Assembly (NCBI GenBank): GCA_023259315.1
Contig: JAHFQL010000067.1
Span: 1 to 7,024, forward strand
DNA from: Candidatus Woesearchaeota archaeon
GTDB lineage: Archaea > Nanoarchaeota > Nanoarchaeia > Woesearchaeales > GW2011-AR4
DNA length: 7,024 nucleotides
Direction of reading: 5' to 3'
Shown: positions 1-4,284 of the stretch, one piece after another
Layout: every line of letters begins with the position of its first letter
Position numbering within the stretch: position 1 is the stretch's first letter
The notes under the pieces: model-generated
The model's input: only the letters and a program-made list of their open reading frames with translations
Told to the model about the DNA's origin: nothing
Databases searched by the model: none
Translations under genes and position numbers: made by a program

Positions 1-90
1 TAAGAGAGATGCGCAAGCCGCCAAAATCATTGGTTAGGTAAAGAAAAATAAAGAGGTAAACAACAAAAAAAACATATCAAACTCTTCAAT

Positions 91-153
91 TTGGCCCCCT
101 GGAAATGATTTCTTCTCAAACCACCCCCACGTATAAGAAATAAGGGGGGCCAA
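91..153 (+). repeat. Inverted repeat with alternative C-tract partners
   Basis: Bases 91-100 (TTGGCCCCCT) pair with 144-153 (GGGGGGCCAA) in nine Watson-Crick pairs plus one G-U, closing a 43-nt loop. A second C-run at 124-128 inside that loop can compete for the same G-run (144-149) with a shorter loop. The two pairings exclude each other, so the region could switch fold if transcribed. It lies in the gap before the gene at 196 and matches no RNA family I recognise. Whether it is transcribed, and from which strand, cannot be told from sequence. Confidence 0.4.
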
Positions 154-154
154 A

Positions 155-183
155 CCCTTATTATCAAAAAGAGGTGATAAGGG
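155..183 (+). promoter_or_regulatory. Hairpin before the gene at 196, enclosing an SD-like GAGGTGA
   Basis: Bases 155-165 pair with 173-183 in an 11-bp stem (two G-U pairs) around the 7-nt loop AAAAAGA. The 3' arm and loop contain GAGGTGA (171-177), a good Shine-Dalgarno sequence, but it sits 18 nt before the ATG at 196, further than usual. No TATA box lies 29-34 nt before that ATG, unlike other genes here, so this gene may have a leader. The stem is followed by T-rich sequence (187-195), so it may instead be a terminator for an upstream gene. Both readings are inference. Confidence 0.4.
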
Positions 184-195
184 CGTTTTCATTTT

Positions 196-462
196 ATGAC
201 ACAAGAACATCTTATCAAATGGGGAAAGCACGCTTTTGAAAAAGGTTTTTCTCTAGAGCATATTGAAAATTATCTCTTGAAAAGAGGTATGAATCAGCAT
301 GAAGCCCTAAAATCCCTGCATGAAATAACAGCTTTCGAGCATAAAATACATCAGGAAGCTGAAAACATAAGAAAGGATTTGATAAGCATTCCAATCCTGT
401 TTTTATTGATTATCTCGGGCATCATCTTTCTTTATCTTGCTGGTCTTATAAAGATGAAGTAA
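196..462 (+). CDS. Small tail-anchored membrane protein, paralog 1
   Basis: This 88-residue protein matches no family I can name. Residues about 4-44 form a helical domain with the pattern G-F-S-L-x2-I-x4-L-x2-R-G, suggesting short helices with a turn at each glycine. A charged linker (45-61) leads to one hydrophobic helix at about 62-84, ending in a basic tail (KMK). There is no N-terminal signal, so it is probably tail-anchored with its domain in the cytoplasm. The downstream gene encodes a clear paralog (about 14 of 41 aligned residues identical across the N-terminal domain) and begins one base after this stop, so the two are probably co-transcribed. The start follows an in-frame stop at 178-180, making 196 the only ATG available. 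Expression may be controlled by the hairpin at 155-183. That it is a real gene is well supported by the paralogy; its function is unknown. Confidence 0.75.
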   Translation: MTQEHLIKWGKHAFEKGFSLEHIENYLLKRGMNQHEALKSLHEITAFEHKIHQEAENIRKDLISIPILFLLIISGIIFLYLAGLIKMK

Positions 463-463
463 A

Positions 464-805
464 ATGAAAACAGAGCTGTCACACAAAGACCTTGTCAAAT
501 TGGGAATGCATGAGACAAAGCAAGGCCGTTCTTTAAATGAGATTGAGGCTGATTTTTTAGACAAGGGCATTAAAAGAAAAGACTCTATGAACGCTCTGAA
601 AGAAATAGACTATTATAGGAAGAAAGAAGAACTAAAGGCAAAAAAAGAAGCTGAATCCAAAAAACAGCAGGTTGGTAAATCAGCAGATCAGAAAGAAGCC
701 ATCCAACAAACCAAAGAAAAATCATCATTTTGGGTTGTTTTCTTAGTATTCTTGGTGTTGGTTGGACTGGCGCTGTTCTATTATTTCTATAACAATAAAT
801 TTTAA
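464..805 (+). CDS. Small tail-anchored membrane protein, paralog 2
   Basis: This 113-residue protein is a paralog of its upstream neighbour. Residues 8-48 align without gaps to residues 4-44 of that protein, sharing L-[IV]-K-x-G-x-H, G-x-S-L-x2-I-E, the L-x2-[KR]-G turn and the closing L-x-E-I. It differs in a longer, highly charged Lys/Glu/Gln linker (about 50-87, probably an extended helix or disordered) before the membrane helix at about 88-108. The short tail YNNKF follows. The start is one base after the previous stop with no clear ribosome site, which suggests translational coupling. The membrane-proximal linker and lack of signal peptide point to a cytoplasmic domain held at the membrane. 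The pair could form a heterodimer, but that is a guess. No function is assigned. Confidence 0.75.
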   Translation: MKTELSHKDLVKLGMHETKQGRSLNEIEADFLDKGIKRKDSMNALKEIDYYRKKEELKAKKEAESKKQQVGKSADQKEAIQQTKEKSSFWVVFLVFLVLVGLALFYYFYNNKF

Positions 806-808
806 ATA
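801..808 (+). promoter_or_regulatory. TATA box TTTAAATA for the gene at 830
   Basis: TTTAAATA starts 29 nt before the ATG at 830 and overlaps the stop codon of the preceding gene (803-805). The identical octamer lies before the gene at 4285. The spacing fits archaeal TATA-to-start distance, so transcription would begin at or next to the start codon, giving a leaderless mRNA. No Shine-Dalgarno sequence is visible between it and the ATG. Confidence 0.5.
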
Positions 809-829
809 AGCATTTCCTATACCTTTTTT

Positions 830-1120
830 ATGGTTAATTTCAGCTTGCTAAAAGAGGAACAGCTAAAGCTGGCTAAAAAGGTCATTTTAAAGGATTCTTC
901 TGAAAAGCGGAATCTTATTGGTTGGTACGCAAGCTTATTTGATGTTGCTCTTGTAAGTGCCATGAATATTGTTTTTACCTTAGCCGACAAATCACTTTTC
1001 ATGATTATTTTAACTGTTGTATATGCCTTCTTTGGTTTTTACATATTCAAAAATAAAGATTACTTCACAAAACCCATAAAAGGGCGGTGGGTGGAAGGAT
1101 TGATTTTATTTTTTCGTTAA
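830..1120 (+). CDS. Small two-helix membrane protein, unknown function
   Basis: This 96-residue protein is not one I recognise. An amphipathic, lysine-rich N-terminal part (about 1-27) is followed by two hydrophobic segments at about 36-53 and 56-74. They are joined by a short D-K turn, as in a helical hairpin in the membrane. The C-terminal part (75-96) is basic, then ends in a hydrophobic L-I-L-F-F-R. The presence of its own TATA box at 801-808 at leaderless distance argues that it is a real gene and not only a read-through part of the paralog pair upstream. The overlapping reverse-strand reading frame (817-1002) lacks such support. Codon usage looks like its neighbours. With no recognised domain, the call rests on open frame, promoter and plausible membrane topology. 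Confidence 0.6.
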   Translation: MVNFSLLKEEQLKLAKKVILKDSSEKRNLIGWYASLFDVALVSAMNIVFTLADKSLFMIILTVVYAFFGFYIFKNKDYFTKPIKGRWVEGLILFFR

Positions 1121-1160
1121 TGCAACATTTTTACCAAAAACAGTAAATACATCAAAAAAC

Positions 1161-1169
1161 TTTTATAAA
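1161..1169 (+). promoter_or_regulatory. TATA box TTTTATAAA with purine-rich BRE-like lead
   Basis: TTTTATAAA is preceded by ATCAAAAAAC (1151-1160), which resembles a TFB recognition element. By the 29-34 nt rule seen elsewhere in the window, transcription would start near 1190-1195, exactly where the first hairpin of the 1192-1250 segment begins. It is about 90 nt before the tRNA, too far to be its immediate promoter unless the tRNA has a long 5' leader. Confidence 0.4.
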
Positions 1170-1190
1170 CAAATAGAATTAACTCCAATT

Positions 1191-1250
1191 CGTGGGATTG
1201 AGGCAAAACGAAATCCCACTTAATTAAAGTGTCAACTGATTTCGCAGTTG
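1191..1250 (+). ncRNA. Candidate structured small RNA or tRNA leader
   Basis: This non-coding segment sits between a TATA box (1161-1169) and the tRNA. GTGGGATT (1192-1199) pairs perfectly with AATCCCAC (1212-1219), and CAACTG (1233-1238) pairs with CAGTTG (1245-1250), ending on the base before the tRNA. A competing fold pairs CGAAATC (1209-1215) with GATTTCG (1238-1244), enclosing CACTT/AAGTG (1217-1221/1227-1231). I see no C/D boxes in order, no H/ACA features and no coding frame. It may be a small RNA, a 5' leader of the tRNA precursor, or unexpressed spacer. The call is a hypothesis based on promoter position and base pairing. Confidence 0.3.
1220..1228 (+). promoter_or_regulatory. Candidate TATA element of tRNA-Val
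   Basis: TTAATTAAA starts 31 nt before the first base of the tRNA, the spacing seen for protein genes in this window. It would place the transcription start at or next to the mature 5' end. It is weaker than the TTTAAATA boxes and overlaps the small palindrome CACTT/AAGTG, so the assignment is tentative. Confidence 0.35.
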
Positions 1251-1322
1251 GGGCCCATGGTCTAGTGGCTAGGACATAACCTTCACAGGGTTAGGGCAGG
1301 AGTTCAATTCTCTTTGGGCCCA
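1251..1322 (+). tRNA. tRNA-Val (anticodon CAC)
   Basis: A complete 72-nt cloverleaf can be drawn by hand. The acceptor is 1251-1257 with 1315-1321 (7 bp, GGGCCCA/TGGGCCC) and discriminator A1322. The D stem is GTCT/GGAC (1260-1263, 1272-1275) around AGTGGCTA. The anticodon stem is TAACC/GGTTA (1277-1281, 1289-1293) with loop TTCACAG, giving anticodon CAC at 1284-1286, which reads GUG valine codons. The variable loop is 4 nt. The T stem is AGGAG/CTCTT (one G-U) with loop TTCAATT (1303-1309). No intron is present. The 3' CCA is not encoded and must be added by nucleotidyltransferase. The 3' end directly abuts the stop codon of the convergent acetyltransferase gene. Discriminator A fits valine identity. 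Confidence 0.93.
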
Positions 1323-1784
1323 TTATTTAAGCTGTTTAGCCATACTATAAACTATTAACTTCTGATTTTTTATTGGAAATTTTGTTTTCTTAATAATTCT
1401 GTATCCATGTTTTCTATAGAAATCCCTAGCAGTTATGGTAGAATAACAAAATAATTTTTTGATACCTTTTTGCCGAGCTGATTTTTCTATCTTCTTTAGC
1501 AAAGAATAACCAACACCTTTACTTTGATAATCTTTATGTACATAAAGTCCAGCTAATTCTTCATCTTTTTTAAAATCTCCATAACCGACAATTTTACCAT
1601 TGTCAATAGCAACATACCGAATAAAATTATCTATAGAATCCCTGAATCTTTTTGCTGATGTTTTGCCAGACCAAACCTTTATTTGTTTTGGAGGATAATC
1701 TTTGCTGTTTACAAATCTTATTGTATTGCGATGCATTCTTGCCACTTCAACAGCGTCAGAAGCTCTAAATTTTCTGATTAGCAT
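1323..1784 (-). CDS. GNAT-family N-acetyltransferase, YafP-like
   Basis: This 153-residue protein has the GCN5-related acetyltransferase fold, which moves an acetyl group from acetyl-CoA to an amine. The start M-L-I-R-x-F-R-x2-D is typical. The segment TIRFVNSKDYPPKQIKVWSG (21-40) is characteristic of the YafP-like branch. The acetyl-CoA pyrophosphate-binding motif A is Q-S-K-G-V-G (87-92) after strand LAGLYVH, and motif B is ARDFYRKHGY (119-128). Length is normal for a single GNAT domain. The substrate cannot be told; GNATs act on protein termini, polyamines, drugs or metabolites. It lies 18 nt downstream of the MIP18-family gene on the same strand, probably as an operon. An A/T-rich TTTAAAAATATA (1807-1796, overlapping the upstream stop) could give a separate promoter, but it is rather close to the ATG. 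The stop codon touches the 3' end of the convergent tRNA. Confidence 0.9.
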   Translation of the reverse strand: MLIRKFRASDAVEVARMHRNTIRFVNSKDYPPKQIKVWSGKTSAKRFRDSIDNFIRYVAIDNGKIVGYGDFKKDEELAGLYVHKDYQSKGVGYSLLKKIEKSARQKGIKKLFCYSTITARDFYRKHGYRIIKKTKFPIKNQKLIVYSMAKQLK

Positions 1785-1802
1785 AGCAACTATGGTATAT
1801 TT

Positions 1803-2099
1803 TTAAATCCCCAGTGCAATCTTCGCTTCCTCTGTCATCTTGTCAGGGCCCCAGGCGGGGCTGAATGTCAATTCAAGCTCGACTTCTCCAACACCATCAA
1901 TTGCAGAAACCTGCCTTCTTACATCATCCATAAGCTGCTGGCCGTAAGGGCACATTGGCGAAGTCAAGGTCATCAAAATCTTCACTTTATTTCCCTCAAT
2001 TTCAACATTATAAACGAGTCCAAGGCTCCATATATCATATTGTATTTCAGGATCATAAACCTTCTTCAAAACTTCAATTACTTGTTCTTTCCCTACCAT
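1803..2099 (-). CDS. MIP18/DUF59 family Fe-S assembly-type protein (SufT/PaaD-like)
   Basis: This protein of about 98 residues covers the whole MIP18 (DUF59) domain. Motifs, counted from the start at 2099, are DPEI (16-19), LGLVY (26-30), MTLTSPMCPYG (43-53) with the family's conserved cysteine at 50, and a C-terminal SPAWGPDKMTEEAK (80-93). Family members such as SufT, PaaD and eukaryotic CIAO2/MIP18 help assemble or deliver Fe-S clusters to target proteins. The cysteine is the likely functional residue. That role here is from family knowledge, not shown by context, as no other suf gene is present. Two in-frame ATGs exist: 2105 and 2099. The TATA-like TTTTTATAA (2129-2121, reverse strand) lies 29-30 nt before 2099 but only 23-24 nt before 2105, so 2099 is preferred for a leaderless mRNA; 2105 would add Met-Ile. 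The GNAT gene follows. Confidence 0.88.
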   Translation of the reverse strand: MVGKEQVIEVLKKVYDPEIQYDIWSLGLVYNVEIEGNKVKILMTLTSPMCPYGQQLMDDVRRQVSAIDGVGEVELELTFSPAWGPDKMTEEAKIALGI

Positions 2100-2112
2100 A
2101 ATCATAGTAATC

Positions 2113-2120
2113 TTTTTATG
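2113..2120 (+). promoter_or_regulatory. TATA-like box for the gene at 2144
   Basis: TTTTTATG starts 31 nt before the ATG at 2144, the leaderless spacing seen elsewhere in the window. There is no Shine-Dalgarno sequence before that ATG. It sits in the 44-bp spacer between divergent start codons, next to the reverse-strand box. Confidence 0.4.
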
Positions 2121-2129
2121 TTATAAAAA
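2121..2129 (-). promoter_or_regulatory. TATA-like box for the MIP18-family gene
   Basis: Read on the reverse strand this is TTTTTATAA, 29-30 nt before the ATG at 2099. It directly adjoins the forward-strand box (2113-2120), so the two divergent genes would share one compact bidirectional promoter in which the pre-initiation complexes may compete. Confidence 0.4.
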
Positions 2130-2143
2130 TGTTTTGCTAGAAT

Positions 2144-3577
2144 ATGGTTAATTGGCAGCAATTACAATATCTAAAAACAGAGAAAATAAAACAGTTACAA
2201 AACAAGCTATTAAGAAATTTCATAAAAAACCAAATTCCTTATCATCCATTTTATCGCAATGTATTTAAAAAAAATAAAATAAGCTTTTCTGATATCAAGA
2301 CAACTGATGATTTGAAAAAACTGCCTTTCACTACAAAAGAGGATGTTGCGCCAACAGCTAAAGAGCCAAAAAAATTTCTTGAGTTTGTCTTGCAGCCGAA
2401 TAAAGACTTAATAGTTAAGCATGCATCAATAAATAAAAAAATAAAGGTGATATTCAACAAAAATCAAATGTATTATGAGTACAAGCCTGTCCATCTTCAT
2501 TTTACAACTGGAAGAACAGCTAATGCAACTCCTATTCTTTATACTTGCTCTGATTTAAGTAGATTAGAAGAAAGCGGTAAAAGAATGATTGACATGCTCA
2601 ATATTTCTAGAAATGAAATTATTATAAATGCCTTCCCTTATGCCCCACATCTTGCTTTCTGGCAGACATTTTATGCAGCCAAAGGAGCCAATCTGCTAAG
2701 CTTGCATACTGGCGGCGGCAAGGTTTTAGGCACTGAAAAAATAATAAACTCAATTGAAAGCATGAAGGCAACTTGCTTGGCTGGAATGCCGGGCTACATT
2801 TATCATTTGATAAGAACTGCTAAAGGGCTAAAAGGCAATTTTGGCAGCTTGAATCTGGTTGTTTTTGGCGGTGAAAGAGTGCCAATAGGCTTAAGGGACA
2901 AGATAAAAGATGATTTAGCTTCAATGGGCTCAAAAAAATCAAGAGTTCTTTCAACTTATGCTTTTACTGAAGGAAAATCCGCTTGGCTGGAATGCAGCGA
3001 AGAATCCGGCTATCACCTTTATCCAGATTTTGAGTTTATAGAAATAATTGATAAAAACAATGTAAATGTTAATGAGGGCGAAAAAGGTGAAATAGTATAT
3101 ACATCTTTAGATTGGAGAGGTTCTGTTTTCTTAAGATACAAAACAGGTGACGTAACAAAAGGCTTGTATTATGAAAAATGTCCTCATTGCAAAAGAACTT
3201 TGCCAAGAATTGACGGAGCAATTGAAAGAAGCTCTGAGTATAAAGAATTCAAATTAGCGAAAGTAAAAGGCAGCTTTGTCAACTTAAATATTTTCTTTCC
3301 AATAATGATAGCCCATAAAGATGTTGAAGAATGGCAAGTCGAAATAAGAAAAAAGAACAATGATCCTTATGAAATAGACGACTTAATTGTCTATGTCACT
3401 CCAAAAAAGAAAGCTAATTTTGAAAAATTAAAGAATGATTTAAAAAATAAAATAATTGCTGCTACAGAGGTTACTCCTAAAATAGTCAAGCTTGATTTGA
3501 AGGAATTACTAAAAAGGCTTGGCATGGAAACCGAGTTAAAAGAAAAGAGAATTGTTGACAGCAGGAAAAAAATTTAA
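2144..3577 (+). CDS. PaaK/F390-synthetase-like adenylate-forming enzyme (AMP-binding ligase family)
   Basis: This 477-residue protein resembles phenylacetate-CoA ligase (PaaK) and coenzyme F390 synthetase, enzymes that activate a carboxylate or hydroxyl group with ATP through an adenylate. The N-terminal IPYHPFYRNVF (31-41) and LKKLPFTTKEDV (57-68) are typical of the family. The P-loop region is TTGRTANATP (121-130), changed from the usual SSGTTGxPT but keeping T-G-x-T. FGGE (241-244), YAFTEG (272-277, the Y-G-x-T-E equivalent) and RYKTGD (331-336, adenylate-binding Asp) follow. Then come CPHC..RTLPRIDG (346-358) and a C-terminal KRIVDSRKK (468-476), matching the family's mobile domain with its catalytic lysine region. 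Length is slightly above PaaK (about 430-440). No thioesterase, F420 or phenylacetate genes are nearby, so the substrate is unknown. It is divergent from the MIP18 gene, with pcm immediately downstream. Confidence 0.85.
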   Translation: MVNWQQLQYLKTEKIKQLQNKLLRNFIKNQIPYHPFYRNVFKKNKISFSDIKTTDDLKKLPFTTKEDVAPTAKEPKKFLEFVLQPNKDLIVKHASINKKIKVIFNKNQMYYEYKPVHLHFTTGRTANATPILYTCSDLSRLEESGKRMIDMLNISRNEIIINAFPYAPHLAFWQTFYAAKGANLLSLHTGGGKVLGTEKIINSIESMKATCLAGMPGYIYHLIRTAKGLKGNFGSLNLVVFGGERVPIGLRDKIKDDLASMGSKKSRVLSTYAFTEGKSAWLECSEESGYHLYPDFEFIEIIDKNNVNVNEGEKGEIVYTSLDWRGSVFLRYKTGDVTKGLYYEKCPHCKRTLPRIDGAIERSSEYKEFKLAKVKGSFVNLNIFFPIMIAHKDVEEWQVEIRKKNNDPYEIDDLIVYVTPKKKANFEKLKNDLKNKIIAATEVTPKIVKLDLKELLKRLGMETELKEKRIVDSRKKI

Positions 3578-3580
3578 GTA
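3573..3580 (+). promoter_or_regulatory. TATA-like box TTTAAGTA for pcm
   Basis: TTTAAGTA overlaps the stop codon of the preceding ligase gene (3575-3577) and starts 31 nt before the ATG at 3604. It supports independent leaderless transcription of the methyltransferase and the choice of 3604 over 3580 as start. The same arrangement, a TATA box on the previous stop codon, occurs at 801-808. Confidence 0.4.
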
Positions 3581-3603
3581 TGTGTTCATATTTAGTTGTG
3601 TAT

Positions 3604-4245
3604 ATGGCCCAAAAAACCGAACTTATTAGGTTTTGGAAGGAGAATTTTGGCTTTCGTGATATTGAGATGAAAGCATTCCAAGAAGTCAATAGAGAAGGCT
3701 TTATTCCAGAAGAGCTTATAAATTCAGCGTACCAAGACATACCCTTACCTTTGCTCAGAGGCAAGACAATTTCGCAGCCAACTACAGTTATGCTCATGAC
3801 CCATGCCTTAGAGTTGGAGCCTGGAGAAAAAGTTTTTGAAATTGGCACAGGCTCTGGCTATCAGTCTGCAATAATCGCGAAGATTATTGGGCCAAAAAGC
3901 AAAGTGATAACAACAGAGGTTGTGCCAGAGCTTGTCAGCTTCGCAAAACAAAATTTGAAAATGGCCAATATAAACAATGTTTTTATTTACGAAGAAGACG
4001 GCTCAAAGGGAATGCAAAGCGAGGCGCCTTTCGATAAGATAATAATCACAGCTGCATGCAAAGAATTTCCAAAGCCGTTGCTGGAGCAGCTTAAGCCAGA
4101 AGGCATAATAGTCGGGCCAGTAGGCAATGAATATGAACAGGAGATGATAAGGGGCATAAAAGACAAAAGTGGGCATTTAGAATTAGAATTCTTAGGAGCT
4201 TTTTTATTCACGCCAATGTACGGCAAGTACGGTTTTGAGGTTTAG
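3604..4245 (+). CDS. pcm: Protein-L-isoaspartate O-methyltransferase
   Basis: This 213-residue enzyme methylates, using S-adenosylmethionine, isoaspartyl residues that arise in ageing proteins, so that they revert to aspartate. It is a cytosolic repair enzyme. Family signatures, counted from 3604, are F-I-P-E-E-L (33-38), AYQDIPLP (42-49), GKTISQPTTV (53-62, substrate loop) and SAM motif I VFEIGTGSGYQSA (77-89). The acidic TTEVVPEL (103-110), DGSKG (132-136), FDKIIITAAC (143-152) and LLEQLKPEG....GPVG (159-174) follow. The usual G-D-G is E-D-G here. Length is normal for PIMT. An in-frame ATG at 3580 would add eight residues unlike the family (MCSYLVVY). The start at 3604 fits both the homologous N-terminus and a TATA box 31 nt upstream. 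It directly follows the ligase gene on the same strand. Confidence 0.93.
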   Translation: MAQKTELIRFWKENFGFRDIEMKAFQEVNREGFIPEELINSAYQDIPLPLLRGKTISQPTTVMLMTHALELEPGEKVFEIGTGSGYQSAIIAKIIGPKSKVITTEVVPELVSFAKQNLKMANINNVFIYEEDGSKGMQSEAPFDKIIITAACKEFPKPLLEQLKPEGIIVGPVGNEYEQEMIRGIKDKSGHLELEFLGAFLFTPMYGKYGFEV

Positions 4246-4250
4246 TTAAT

Positions 4251-4258
4251 TTTAAATA
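4251..4258 (+). promoter_or_regulatory. TATA box TTTAAATA for the cysteine-rich exported protein
   Basis: A consensus archaeal TATA octamer starts 34 nt before the ATG at 4285, just after the pcm stop (4243-4245). It predicts transcription starting at about 4280-4285, so a leaderless or nearly leaderless message. No strong Shine-Dalgarno sequence lies before the ATG (AAAAAAG only). Confidence 0.55.
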
Positions 4259-4284
4259 CAAGCACACCAAAGAAATTAAAAAAG

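Noticed and set aside
1..41. Possible 3' end of an upstream coding region at the left edge
   Set aside because: Two plus-strand frames are open from the edge (stops at 35-37 and 39-41) and both give plausible short C-termini; about 12 residues are too few to choose or to call a gene.
34..231. Reverse-strand 65-codon open frame
   Set aside because: It overlaps the start of the supported gene at 196 and covers the inverted repeats. It has no promoter at the usual distance and its composition is unlike a domain.
1191..1250. CRISPR repeat or C/D box guide RNA before the tRNA
   Set aside because: The repeats are inverted, not direct and spaced, and only a single CTGA (1236-1239) is present without a box C, so neither class is supported.
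1251..1322. tRNA as an integration (att) site
   Set aside because: No integrase gene and no direct repeat of the tRNA 3' end are found in the window.
1803..3577. Phenylacetate degradation cluster (PaaD-like beside PaaK-like gene)
   Set aside because: MIP18/DUF59 proteins and PaaK-like ligases each occur widely outside that pathway, the two genes are divergent, and no paaA/B/C/E, paaG or paaZ homolog is present.
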